IMG/VR virus record: IMGVR_UViG_3300042465_005741
Coordinates: 1 to 29,512 of that record
Strand: one strand, 5' to 3'
Source: a virus
Length of the DNA: 29,512 bases
The notes below the pieces were generated by a model. It ran no database searches, had not been told where the DNA came from, and saw only the letters and a program-made list of their open reading frames with translations. This document shows, piece by piece, positions 1-6,862 of the stretch (position 1 is the stretch's first letter; the number at the start of each line of letters is the position of its first letter). A program made the position numbers and the translations under genes.

Positions 1-2
1 GC

Positions 3-50
3 GAGGAGTGCGACAAGGAGATTGAGACAGATGACTGCTGGCGAGCCTAG
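3..50 (+). CDS. possible 3' end of an upstream gene (partial)
   Basis: An open frame enters from the left edge and ends with TAG at 48-50, giving an acidic tail EECDKEIETDDCWRA. It overlaps the ATG at 31 by 20 nt, an overlap size seen elsewhere in this genome. A second frame also enters from the edge and stops at 25, so the choice of frame is uncertain and no function can be proposed. Confidence 0.3.
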   Translation, partial: EECDKEIETDDCWRA

Positions 51-627
51 CGCACACACAATCCATTCAGACGAGGCCGGAAACTCGATCTATCTGGAAG
101 AACACACAGGCTGCTGCGATCACGCCTGCGATGACGAGTGCGACTGCCGCCGGATTGACTTTATGCTGGACAAGGCGGCGATTGCCGAATACGCAGAGTG
201 GCTATTCGGCGCGTCACTTCCGCTTACGGTCGAGCGGCGGCAGCAGAAGTGGAGAGAGGATACGCAAATGTTCTCCGTTGCGCGAGACTGTAATGGCTGG
301 ATGCGCTACAAGTTTGACGCAGAAACGGAAACACTTGCGAACATAAAGATACTGCTGGTAAGCGCGGAGCCGAATCCAGACGACCCATTTGACAACGGTA
401 GTATCCTGTATAGAACAGCCGGACAAACGCTTAGGACTCTGGCTCACGAGTTTCAGCACATAAGGCAACTGCTGGACTTCGGCCCGGTCGAACTACATAA
501 GCAATACAAAACCGACCGGGATGTGTTTGAGGATGACGCAAAAGAAGCAGAGAAGCATTGGCTCAGTATGGGACACCTACTGAAGCCGCGAAAAAGAAGT
601 GAAGTCAGTTGGACTCACGCCTACTAG
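31..627 (+). CDS. zincin-like protein with HEFQH motif (putative metallopeptidase)
   Basis: The 198-residue protein carries HEFQH near residue 139, inside a helix (TLRTLAHEFQHIRQ). This fits the HExxH zinc site of zincin metallopeptidases, where a downstream Glu (candidate in DDAKEAEKHW) would be the third ligand. The N-terminal part holds a Cys cluster (CCDHACDDECDC) that might bind another metal. There is no signal peptide, so it should be cytoplasmic. ATG at 31 is preferred over the in-frame TTG at 22 because AAGGAG at 15-20 is 10 nt from the ATG but only 1 nt from the TTG. The gene is followed by a WYL-like gene. SprT-like, ImmA/IrrE-like or an unnamed phage zincin are all possible; the peptidase substrate is unknown. 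Confidence 0.75.
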   Translation: MTAGEPSAHTIHSDEAGNSIYLEEHTGCCDHACDDECDCRRIDFMLDKAAIAEYAEWLFGASLPLTVERRQQKWREDTQMFSVARDCNGWMRYKFDAETETLANIKILLVSAEPNPDDPFDNGSILYRTAGQTLRTLAHEFQHIRQLLDFGPVELHKQYKTDRDVFEDDAKEAEKHWLSMGHLLKPRKRSEVSWTHAY

Positions 628-638
628 AAAGGACAGAA

Positions 639-932
639 ATGAGCATCGAGACGGTAGAATCAACGCTTGATCTGACATCGCTCGCTGACGGGCTTGACAT
701 CGCAGCCGCCAACGAGACCCCTGTAATGATTGTCTATGAAAAAACAGACGAACCGGCGCAGCATCGGCTTGTGTCTCCCTCAGAAGTGTGGGAAGCGAAG
801 GATTCCTCGCTGATTCTTAGCGCCTACGACCACGGACGAGAGGAACCCCGCTCGTTCCGGCTTGACCGCATCGAGCGCATCTACGACGCGCCAGATGTGG
901 ATTACATCGCAATCGAAAGGAAGGACGGCTAA
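639..932 (+). CDS. stand-alone WYL-like domain protein
   Basis: The 97-residue protein has the pattern of the C-terminal half of a WYL domain: a PVMIVYEK strand, then RLVSPSEVW, a hydrophobic strand, AYDHG, and SFRLDRIERI, which matches the FRLDRI signature that closes many WYL domains. WYL domains in bacterial regulators and CRISPR/BREX/CBASS-linked regulators sense nucleic acid or nucleotide ligands. Here there is no DNA-binding HTH in front of it. ATG at 639 follows AAAGGA at 628-633, better than the in-frame TTG at 609. Its stop overlaps the next ATG (TAATG at 930-934), implying translational coupling. Function, and whether it antagonises host WYL regulators or senses a ligand, is inference. 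Confidence 0.65.
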   Translation: MSIETVESTLDLTSLADGLDIAAANETPVMIVYEKTDEPAQHRLVSPSEVWEAKDSSLILSAYDHGREEPRSFRLDRIERIYDAPDVDYIAIERKDG

Positions 933-1237
933 TGGCATACACAACCAGAGAAGCGATAGAGGAAATCTACAACTTCTACGAGCCTGATGCGGGCAGTGGT
1001 GTGCCGCACGGAGCGCCCGAAGATTTTGTGGATTGGGCGACCCGGAACGGCTATGTGCTGGACAGAAAGATTGTCGATCTGTTCGGTGCCTGTGCCGAAG
1101 GCGTGTTTGACTCGCTGGAAGATTTTGCCGACGCGGTATTTCCCGGTGTCACTTGGCAAGTTCTAGTCGAAGAAGGCTATTGGCAGGGTGACTATTCCGA
1201 TATGGTGTTCGGCCCCGGCGACAAGGTGTTTGGCTGA
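932..1237 (+). CDS. hypothetical acidic protein
   Basis: The 101-residue protein is acidic and aromatic-rich, and I recognise no family. It has no membrane segment, signal peptide or Cys cluster. Predicted helices (REAIEEIYNFY, FVDWATRNGY, SLEDFADAVF) are followed by a Gly/aromatic C-terminus (EEGYWQGDYSDMVFG). Its ATG overlaps the stop of the WYL-like gene, and its TGA overlaps the ATG of the transglycosylase-like gene (ATGA at 1237-1240). It is therefore the middle of a tightly coupled three-gene unit. Confidence 0.8.
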   Translation: MAYTTREAIEEIYNFYEPDAGSGVPHGAPEDFVDWATRNGYVLDRKIVDLFGACAEGVFDSLEDFADAVFPGVTWQVLVEEGYWQGDYSDMVFGPGDKVFG

Positions 1238-1893
1238 TGAAGGCACTGCTGACAACACTAGCAGCCGGTCTTGTCGTGACGGCGCTTGCGTTCCCTTCGC
1301 TGGCGCTGGCCGATCAGGACTCGGATGGCATCGAGGACGCAGACGACCGCTGTGTGTTGGTCGCGGGCGACGAAGAACATCTCGGCTGTCCGTTCCCTGT
1401 GCGCGTCGGATCGAAGATCACCCGACCGCCAAAGCGCGTGTCTGATACGATCAAGGGTTGGCGCCCGTGGTCAGAGCCGACACCTTCGCAAGTGATTGCG
1501 ATTGCGGCCTCAGAGCAGAAGCGTTGGGGCGGGCCTAGCATCGTCGGGCTGCTGACTTGCGAATCGACGCTGAATTGGGCGGCGACGAACGGGCAGTATC
1601 AGGGCTTGGCGCAGTTCGGCCCGATCTGGCACTCGATGTGGCCGGGAACGCCGAGAGGCGTTCGCTTTGTCGAGACCCGCACAAAGGTCAAGCCTGTCCA
1701 GCGGCATACTCTCTGGTCAGACGGGCGCTGGACGCACAAGCGCATCGGCAAGGTAAAGCAGCGCCAGAAGATTACCCGTGCTGGGCGACTGCCGAGAAAC
1801 GCTACCCCGTTTCACGGATACGCGGCTATCAGAGTGACGCAGCGTGCCTTCGCAGGTGTCGGGCCGACTACGAGTTGGGCTTGCGGAATCTAG
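1237..1893 (+). CDS. secreted lytic-transglycosylase-like protein
   Basis: The 218-residue protein begins with a Sec signal peptide (MKALL, hydrophobic core to residue 22, ALA|DQ cleavage near 25). The mature N-terminus DQDSDGIEDADDRC matches a thrombospondin type-3 / calcium-binding repeat. Residues about 85-215 look like a transglycosylase fold: IAASEQKRWGG, catalytic-Glu candidate E109 in LLTCESTLNW, then NGQYQGLAQFGPIW (compare the G-x-x-G-L-x-Q-F region of goose-type/SLT lysozymes), and a closing HGYAAIRVTQRAFAGVGP. Such enzymes cleave the MurNAc-GlcNAc bond of peptidoglycan. Being exported rather than virion- or holin-linked, it may act late in infection or on the cell surface. An overlapping frame (1557-1910) was not chosen because the conserved C-terminal motif lies in this one. 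Confidence 0.75.
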   Translation: MKALLTTLAAGLVVTALAFPSLALADQDSDGIEDADDRCVLVAGDEEHLGCPFPVRVGSKITRPPKRVSDTIKGWRPWSEPTPSQVIAIAASEQKRWGGPSIVGLLTCESTLNWAATNGQYQGLAQFGPIWHSMWPGTPRGVRFVETRTKVKPVQRHTLWSDGRWTHKRIGKVKQRQKITRAGRLPRNATPFHGYAAIRVTQRAFAGVGPTTSWACGI

Positions 1894-1960
1894 GTCAGAA
1901 GGAGGGCTAACTCTACGACCACGATAAATCCAACCCACGCAAGAGGAAGGCACGGTATCG

Positions 1961-2149
1961 TCACTGCGGATCGTCCTCTCCCTGTCGGACTCTCCACTGA
2001 TGCTCCGCGTGGAACATACCCGGCAGACCCATCATTCCAGCCGCTAGCACTAGGGCTTGGAGTGAGGGAGGCGGAGAAATCACGATCTCGTGAACGGCGA
2101 ATCCTAGACCCCCGAAAAACAGAACTATGTCTCGTATAGATGTCCACAC
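1961..2149 (-). CDS. small membrane protein on the opposite strand
   Basis: A 62-residue ORF runs against the surrounding plus-strand genes. It encodes a charged start (MWTSIRD), a hydrophobic segment IVLFFGGLGFAVHEIVI, a Pro turn (SPPPS), a second hydrophobic segment LQALVLAAGMMGLPGMF, and a polar tail. This two-helix pattern resembles small phage membrane proteins, often found near lysis genes, although I cannot name a family. The start is GTG, directly preceded by an in-frame TAG, with only a weak GGGTG ribosome site, so expression is uncertain. It fills most of a 288-nt gap that otherwise has no plus-strand gene. It could be a moron-type insertion with its own promoter; none is obvious. 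Confidence 0.5.
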   Translation of the reverse strand: MWTSIRDIVLFFGGLGFAVHEIVISPPPSLQALVLAAGMMGLPGMFHAEHQWRVRQGEDDPQ

Positions 2150-2181
2150 CTAAACACCCACGATACAGGAAGGCTTGACCC

Positions 2182-2490
2182 TTGACTACAAACCGCATTA
2201 TGACTGACAATCCAGCAAACATAGACGGCGAACCCGCCGAAGTTCAGGCGCTAATCGCAAAGCAGTTGGCAGAGTTGGCAGACGAGTTGGATGCCTACAT
2301 CGAGACTGCCGTGGTTCAGTTGTCGAACTCGGAACGGACTCGCATCTTGGACGAGCAGCCGAAACTGACGCCCGAAGAACTAGCAGACGCCTACGACGAG
2401 AGCGCTTACGCAGGTAAGATCGCCCGACTTGACGGGGCTGCTAAGGTGTTTCTTAGGCTGGCAAACGAGGTAGCAAAGGAGGAACGCTGA
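2182..2490 (+). CDS. hypothetical acidic helical protein
   Basis: The 102-residue protein is strongly acidic and predicted mostly helical, with heptad-like stretches (VQALIAKQLAELADELDAYIETAVVQL). I recognise no family. The TTG start at 2182 is chosen because AGGAAGG at 2167-2173 lies 8 nt upstream, whereas the in-frame ATG at 2200 would be 26 nt away. The stop overlaps the following ATG (ATGA at 2490-2493). Confidence 0.75.
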   Translation: MTTNRIMTDNPANIDGEPAEVQALIAKQLAELADELDAYIETAVVQLSNSERTRILDEQPKLTPEELADAYDESAYAGKIARLDGAAKVFLRLANEVAKEER

Positions 2491-2645
2491 TGGGGCCGGA
2501 TTGGTATTTCGCAGCATCCGAACGGGCCGAGGAGAACCACGACCCGGAGGACTACGACGGACGGGAGTGGGACGAACTCACTGACGAGGAAAAGGACGCG
2601 GCTACGATGGACGGAATCACGGACTTCGCAGACGCGATTGAGTAG
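2490..2645 (+). CDS. very small acidic protein (51 aa)
   Basis: ATG at 2490 overlaps the previous TGA and has a near-perfect ribosome site AAAGGAGG at 2475-2482, 7 nt upstream. The 51-residue product starts MGPDWYFAAS and is extremely acidic (segments EENHDPEDYDGREWDELTDE and DGITDFADAIE). A DNA-mimic or inhibitor role is conceivable from charge alone, but nothing specific supports it. It is the last gene before the palindromic intergenic region. Confidence 0.7.
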   Translation: MGPDWYFAASERAEENHDPEDYDGREWDELTDEEKDAATMDGITDFADAIE

Positions 2646-2652
2646 GGCTTTT

Positions 2653-2668
2653 ACCCCGAAAAAGGGGT
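2653..2668. other. short GC hairpin
   Basis: Arms ACCCC (2653-2657) and GGGGT (2664-2668) flank an A-rich loop GAAAAA, 8 nt after the stop of the 51-aa gene. It might help end the upstream transcript. However, no T-run follows on the plus strand, so it is not a convincing intrinsic terminator. Confidence 0.35.
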
Positions 2669-2712
2669 TATAAGGGTCAGAGAAGATTTGGCTCTAAAAG
2701 CCACTCTCCGGG

Positions 2713-2754
2713 TTATGACACACGGGGGGTCTATATAGACCCCCTGTGTCATAA
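2713..2754. promoter_or_regulatory. long inverted repeat (20-bp arms) in intergenic region
   Basis: The left arm 2713-2734 and right arm 2735-2754 are reverse complements over 20 bp, centred on CTATATAG, with a 2-nt insertion (CG, 2723-2724) in the left arm. The outer part reads TTATGACACA on the left and TGTGTCATAA on the right; the inner part is GGGGGTCTAT / ATAGACCCCC. It lies about 50 nt upstream of the HTH gene at 2804. It could be an operator for a dimeric regulator, a strong RNA hairpin protecting or insulating the mRNA, or a bidirectional terminator, although no clear U-tract follows on the plus strand. The repeat is directly visible; its role is inferred. Confidence 0.8.
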
Positions 2755-2803
2755 AATCCCGGTCGATTTTCGGACGCAAAACAAACAAAACAAGGAGATT
2801 TTT

Positions 2804-3388
2804 ATGGACGAGAAGTGGGCCACAGAGAAGTATGCGAAGTCGGGCGAGGTTGTCAAGTGGCTGCTTGGCGCGTGCCCCGGCGGGCTGAACGAGATCAGGT
2901 CTGCGATTCGATACAGCGAGCGCTGGCAGCGGCGCTGGCAGGAGTGGCAGGCCGACCCGAACATCCGAGTCGATGTCGAGACCACGCTGGATTCTTTCCT
3001 GTGTGTAGTCGGGATGCCGCTGTCGATGGCGCCCGATCACATCTTCGGAGACCCGCACGCAAAGAAGTATCGGCAGGGCAAGAAGGGCGCGTCGAAAAAG
3101 ACTCGCGCCGAGGCTGTGCGTTTCGCAGCCGAGAACGGGACGACGGCAGCCGCCAAGAAGTATGGCGTGACTCCGGCGGCTGTGCGGCACTGGATACGCG
3201 CCTACAAGAAGGAGCGCGGCGAAAGCACCGCTCGCGCATCGCGCCCTGCCGTGGATGCGGCTGCTAAGATGCGACTCGCAAACCCGAAGATGACCTATGC
3301 TGAGATTTCGAGGCAGACCGGCGTTCCCCGCACTACTATCCGTAGGCGGGTTGCTAAGATGTCTGAGTCAGGCAAAGGTGTATCGTAA
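2804..3388 (+). CDS. DNA-binding protein with two helix-turn-helix motifs
   Basis: The 194-residue protein has a basic C-terminal half with two HTH-like units. One, about 102-138, is EAVRFAAENGTTAAAKKYGV followed by TPAAVRHWIRAYKKE, a transposase-type HTH_23/29 pattern. The other, about 152-185, is MRLANPKMTYAEISRQTGV followed by PRTTIRRRVAKM. The N-terminal half (about 1-95) is Trp-rich and unrecognised. ATG at 2804 is preceded by AAGGAG at 2792-2797, and the leader upstream is A-rich and unstructured (CAAAACAAACAAAACAAG), which favours strong translation. The long palindrome sits just upstream, so autoregulation through it is an attractive but untested idea. A small-terminase-like role is less likely, since one is identified next to the large terminase. 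Confidence 0.75.
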   Translation: MDEKWATEKYAKSGEVVKWLLGACPGGLNEIRSAIRYSERWQRRWQEWQADPNIRVDVETTLDSFLCVVGMPLSMAPDHIFGDPHAKKYRQGKKGASKKTRAEAVRFAAENGTTAAAKKYGVTPAAVRHWIRAYKKERGESTARASRPAVDAAAKMRLANPKMTYAEISRQTGVPRTTIRRRVAKMSESGKGVS

Positions 3389-3487
3389 AGCCATCTGGCC
3401 GAGGATGTTGGTCGTTGGCGAGGACGGTTGCGCAGCCTAGTGCTGTGGTGCCGTGTGTAAGCCGGATATTTTCTGAAAGGAGTCAAG

Positions 3488-4678
3488 ATGGCGAATCCAA
3501 AGGTTGATCGAGCAATCGAGTTGCTTATTAGTGGGGCAGAGAAAACTGTCACCGCAGCGGCACGCGCAGCAGGAGCACCGAGGACTTCGGTGCAGTCCCG
3601 CTGGCAAGAAGTGAAGGCTGGCACCGGGGCTGAGAAGCCGGAGCCGGGATTCACAAAGCACGACGACGGCAGCGCAAGTCTTGTGGCGGAGCCGGGAGTC
3701 AAGACTTCGCCAGAGGCGCTGCTCAAAAAGTTCGGGCTGGACATCGAAGACTGGAAGATCGTTCGTGTCCGAGCGAACGAGTGGGGCGACCCGCCGCAGC
3801 CGCAGTTGCGCGTCGATGTCGTTCCGACTGAGTTGCTGATTGCGCCGGTTGACCCCGACGGATGGAAAGGTCTGCCGAAGCCGAAGAAGGCGCAGAAGGC
3901 CGATCAGTCTGTCGTGATCTGCGGCGACCACCACTGCCCGCATCAGGACGAGACTCTTCACCGGCTGTTCTGCGCGTTTCTCGCAGACGAGCAGCCCGAC
4001 TTGCTGGTGCTGTTGGGCGACATTGCTGACTACTCAACTGTGTCGAGGCACCGCGAGACCGAAGGCTTTCGCCAGAGCGTCGTCGAGTGCAACCGCGCCG
4101 TGTTCGATGTGCTCCGCGATTACCGCGAGGCATCCCCGGATACCCGCGTTGTGATGTTGCCGGGTAATCACGATGCGCGAGTCGAGTATTACATTCTCGA
4201 TAAGGCACCGGGACTGCGTGAGATCGGCCCGGCGTTTGAGGAGCAGGTCTCGGCCTACTCTCTGCGCAGGCTGTGGCGGCTCGACGAGTTGGGCATCGAT
4301 CTGGTTTCCGACCACGACTCGGACTGGGAGCGGGCTAAGTTCCCGATCACTGACGCGCTGACCGCCCGCCACGGCTACATGACTTCTAAGAACGCTGGCG
4401 AGACCATGTTGGTCAAGCATTCGCGCTCTCAGATTCAGGGGCACTCGCACAGGATGCAGTTCACCTACAAGACGAAGCACGATCCTATTGACGTTCGGCT
4501 GGCTGTGCAGGCCGGAACGATGGCAAAGATCGAGGACGGTCTTGGCTATTCGTCCGAACCAGACTGGCAGCAGGGCTTTGTCTATGGGCACACTTGGGGC
4601 AAGAAGGACTTTGCGCTCGCGCCCGCGATCTATGTGAAGGGACGGCTGCTGCTTCCAGATGGCCGTCGATACGAATGA
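3488..4678 (+). CDS. metallophosphoesterase with N-terminal helix-turn-helix
   Basis: The 396-residue protein has calcineurin-like phosphoesterase motifs in order: GDHH (146-149, canonical D-x-H), GDIAD (177-181, GDxxD), GNHD (226-229) and GHSH (318-321). These should bind two metal ions and hydrolyse phosphomono- or diesters. Residues 1-45 form a separate HTH-like unit (RAIELLISGAEKTVTAAARA, then PRTSVQSRWQEV), suggesting DNA association and nucleic-acid processing rather than small-molecule turnover. GAAAGGAG at 3475-3482 gives a strong start. The stop overlaps the next ATG. Nuclease (SbcD/Mre11-like) or phosphatase activity cannot be told apart from sequence alone. Confidence 0.9.
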   Translation: MANPKVDRAIELLISGAEKTVTAAARAAGAPRTSVQSRWQEVKAGTGAEKPEPGFTKHDDGSASLVAEPGVKTSPEALLKKFGLDIEDWKIVRVRANEWGDPPQPQLRVDVVPTELLIAPVDPDGWKGLPKPKKAQKADQSVVICGDHHCPHQDETLHRLFCAFLADEQPDLLVLLGDIADYSTVSRHRETEGFRQSVVECNRAVFDVLRDYREASPDTRVVMLPGNHDARVEYYILDKAPGLREIGPAFEEQVSAYSLRRLWRLDELGIDLVSDHDSDWERAKFPITDALTARHGYMTSKNAGETMLVKHSRSQIQGHSHRMQFTYKTKHDPIDVRLAVQAGTMAKIEDGLGYSSEPDWQQGFVYGHTWGKKDFALAPAIYVKGRLLLPDGRRYE

Positions 4679-4821
4679 CGACTGTGGAACTTACTGACAC
4701 ACAGTTGGAAATGCTCAAAGAGTGTTTGGTTGCGGCATCGCGGTCTAACCCGGCGCTGTATCCGACAGTCGAACTACTGATCTCGGTAATCTTGGAGGCA
4801 GAGCAAAATGGAAAAGGCTGA
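4675..4821 (+). CDS. hypothetical small helical protein (48 aa)
   Basis: The start ATG at 4675 overlaps the phosphoesterase stop (ATGA), so translation is probably coupled. The product MTTVELTDTQLEMLKEC... is amphipathic and helical with no recognised family. An upstream extension in the same frame (from 4594) lies inside the phosphoesterase gene and was rejected. Confidence 0.65.
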   Translation: MTTVELTDTQLEMLKECLVAASRSNPALYPTVELLISVILEAEQNGKG

Positions 4822-5002
4822 TCTGAAGAAACTGGTAGGCGGCGTGATTACCCGCGCTGATACCGGCCCGGACGGCGGGCTGGTGCTGTCGATCTCGCAC
4901 GATGCAGGCCACTATGTCGTCGAGGCAAGGGCTTGTCAGTGTGGGAAGCCTTGCGATCTGACGCACATCGAGATCACGAAGATTAGCGGCTATGGGCAGT
5001 AA
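4808..5002 (+). CDS. hypothetical protein with CxCGxxC motif (64 aa)
   Basis: ATG at 4808 follows GGAGG at 4794-4798 and overlaps the preceding gene by 14 nt. The 64-residue product combines a beta-rich middle (GLVLSISHDAGHYVVEA) with a Cys motif CQCGKPCDLTHIEI, perhaps half of a zinc site. It sits in a run of small genes leading to the SNF2-type helicase. No family is recognised. Confidence 0.75.
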   Translation: MEKADLKKLVGGVITRADTGPDGGLVLSISHDAGHYVVEARACQCGKPCDLTHIEITKISGYGQ

Positions 5003-5189
5003 GGAAACCAGAGTGCTCCGAATCTGCCGCAGTTGTCAGTTGGTCTGTCACGAACGCCTGTGCGCCTGTGGGGCTGTCCCTGAGCACTACTACGCACTGG
5101 CCGAGTTGCCGCCGACGATAGCCGAGCAACTTCGAGCCGACACGCTGACCGTCAACACGCCGGACGGCGCTAAGAAAGTCGGAGAGTAG
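4992..5189 (+). CDS. small zinc-ribbon-like protein (65 aa)
   Basis: The protein starts MGSKETRVLRICRSCQLVCHERLCACG, giving CxxC and CxCG pairs compatible with a zinc ribbon. The C-terminal half (LPPTIAEQLRADTLTVN) is non-Cys. The ATG lies within the end of the previous gene, with only a weak ribosome site, so coupling is likely. The stop overlaps the helicase GTG (TAGTG at 5187-5191). Confidence 0.7.
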   Translation: MGSKETRVLRICRSCQLVCHERLCACGAVPEHYYALAELPPTIAEQLRADTLTVNTPDGAKKVGE

Positions 5190-6862
5190 TGCCCGCGTAT
5201 CTGAAACGGGACGCCGAAAAGGGCGTGCTCTACATTGTCCTCGGCGGCATGAAAGGCCCAGAGTTCTCCGACGCGCTGGCTCGCGTCAAGTCAGTTCCCG
5301 GTCGGCGCTACGACCCTGTTGAGAAGCGATGGGAGTTGCCGGACGACGCGGCTACCGCTCTCCGAGTGATGCAGATGCTTGAGCCGGTTGCCGACAGCGA
5401 TGTGCAGCAGGCCGTTCGAGCGCACACTGCCGAGATTGCTGAGAGCCTTGTCACCGCACTGCCGGAAGATGCGAAGTTGCAGTTGCCGTGGGCAGAGAAG
5501 TTGCGTCCGTATCAGCGGGCCGCTGTCGATTTTATTGTCGAGCATCCGAAGACGCTGCTGGCCGACGAGATGGGAACCGGCAAGACGCTGCAATCGCTGG
5601 CGACCGTCGAGGAATGGAAGATTAGAAACAATGTTGATCAGAATACTCATCAATTGATTGTCTGCCCGAAGTCGTTGCGCGGCACTTGGCAGAACGAGAT
5701 CGAGAAGTGGCTTGGCAATCAGCCGGTCGCGGTGATCGACGGGCGCAACCCGGCAGCGCGGCTGAAGCAGTTGGCCGAGACCGAAGACACCGGCGGCTTT
5801 GTGATTGTCAACTGGGAATCGGCGTGGCGCGACCCGCTGCACAAAGAGTTGGCAAAGCGCGACTGGACTGCCGTGATTGCAGACGAAGCGCACAGGGCCA
5901 AGAACCGCAAGGCAAAGCAGACGAAGGGCTTGTGGAAGTTCACGGCTCCGTTGCAGATTGCGCTGACAGGAACGCCGATTATGAACTCCCCGGACGAGTT
6001 GTGGGCGATTCTGAAATGGCTGCGGCCGGAGCAATACACTGGCTTTTGGCCGTTCCACTATTCCTATGTGGACGAATACAACACGCGCTACGGAACCGTG
6101 ATGACCGGCGTTCGCAATGCCGATCAGTTGCGTTTCGAGTTGTCTGACAAGATGGTGCGCCGGACGAAGAAGGATGTTCTCACCGAACTTCCTGAGAAAA
6201 CTCGTCAGGTTATCCCCGTCGAACTCGACCCTAAGCAAAGGAAACTTTACCGCGAAGTGGAGGAAGCACTATTTCTGGACATCGCGCAGTTCGTGGAAGA
6301 CCACGACGATCTCGACGCAGACGCCCTTGCAGGTATGCCTTTATCGAAACTCGAAGGACTGGTTCCGAACGCGGGCGCTCGGATTGCCAAGTTGCGCCAA
6401 GTTACTTCCGCCGCGAAAGCAGCCGCCGCTGAGGAAATCATTCGAGACAACCCCGGCAAGCCGTTTGTCATCTTCACTTGGTTTGTGGACACGGCTCGAA
6501 ACATGGCCGAGTCGCTGGAGAAGGGCAAGCCAGCGCAGAAAGTCGGCACGATTGCCGGTAACGACAATCCCGATCCTGTCAAGGACGGTTTCCAGAACGG
6601 CGAACTTGATCATGTCATTGCCACCATTGCGAAGGGCGGCGTCGGTTTGACACTTACGCGGGCCGACACTGCTATATTTGTGGACGAGGACTGGGTTCCG
6701 GCAATGAACGAGCAGGCCGAAGATCGGCTGCATCGCATTGGTCAGAAGCAGCCCGTTACCATTCTTGTTCTCCGCTGCCCCGGCACGGTGGACGATGGTA
6801 AAGTGGCAAAGGCAAACGACTTTAAGCGGCTAGTCACGGCCGCTGTGTTAGGAGAGCGATGA
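5189..6862 (+). CDS. SNF2-family DNA helicase/translocase
   Basis: The 557-residue protein has a small N-terminal beta domain (about 1-60, HARP-like appearance) and then the two RecA lobes of SNF2/superfamily 2. Visible motifs are LRPYQ (Q-region, about 106), Walker A DEMGTGKT (126-133), DEAH (231-234), LTGTP (259-263), GGVGLT (483-488) and motif VI EDRLHRIGQ (511-519). HRIGQ is typical of SMARCAL1/RapA-like translocases that remodel or anneal DNA rather than simple unwinding helicases. GTG start with GGAG at 5181-5184. Its role in the cluster is probably replication-fork or recombination processing. Confidence 0.95.
   Translation: MPAYLKRDAEKGVLYIVLGGMKGPEFSDALARVKSVPGRRYDPVEKRWELPDDAATALRVMQMLEPVADSDVQQAVRAHTAEIAESLVTALPEDAKLQLPWAEKLRPYQRAAVDFIVEHPKTLLADEMGTGKTLQSLATVEEWKIRNNVDQNTHQLIVCPKSLRGTWQNEIEKWLGNQPVAVIDGRNPAARLKQLAETEDTGGFVIVNWESAWRDPLHKELAKRDWTAVIADEAHRAKNRKAKQTKGLWKFTAPLQIALTGTPIMNSPDELWAILKWLRPEQYTGFWPFHYSYVDEYNTRYGTVMTGVRNADQLRFELSDKMVRRTKKDVLTELPEKTRQVIPVELDPKQRKLYREVEEALFLDIAQFVEDHDDLDADALAGMPLSKLEGLVPNAGARIAKLRQVTSAAKAAAAEEIIRDNPGKPFVIFTWFVDTARNMAESLEKGKPAQKVGTIAGNDNPDPVKDGFQNGELDHVIATIAKGGVGLTLTRADTAIFVDEDWVPAMNEQAEDRLHRIGQKQPVTILVLRCPGTVDDGKVAKANDFKRLVTAAVLGER

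Noticed and set aside
1557-1910. Alternative plus frame within the transglycosylase gene, possibly indicating a frameshift
   Set aside because: The annotated frame contains both the catalytic region and the conserved C-terminal motif, so no frameshift is needed.
3405-3440. 11-codon mini-ORF (MLVVGEDGCAA) in the gap before the phosphoesterase
   Set aside because: It has only a weak ribosome site and is too short to distinguish from chance. The 98-nt gap otherwise shows no clear promoter or terminator.
5291-6238. 315-codon minus-strand open frame under the SNF2-type gene
   Set aside because: The plus frame has complete helicase motifs. The antisense frame is a codon-bias shadow with no motif or ribosome site.
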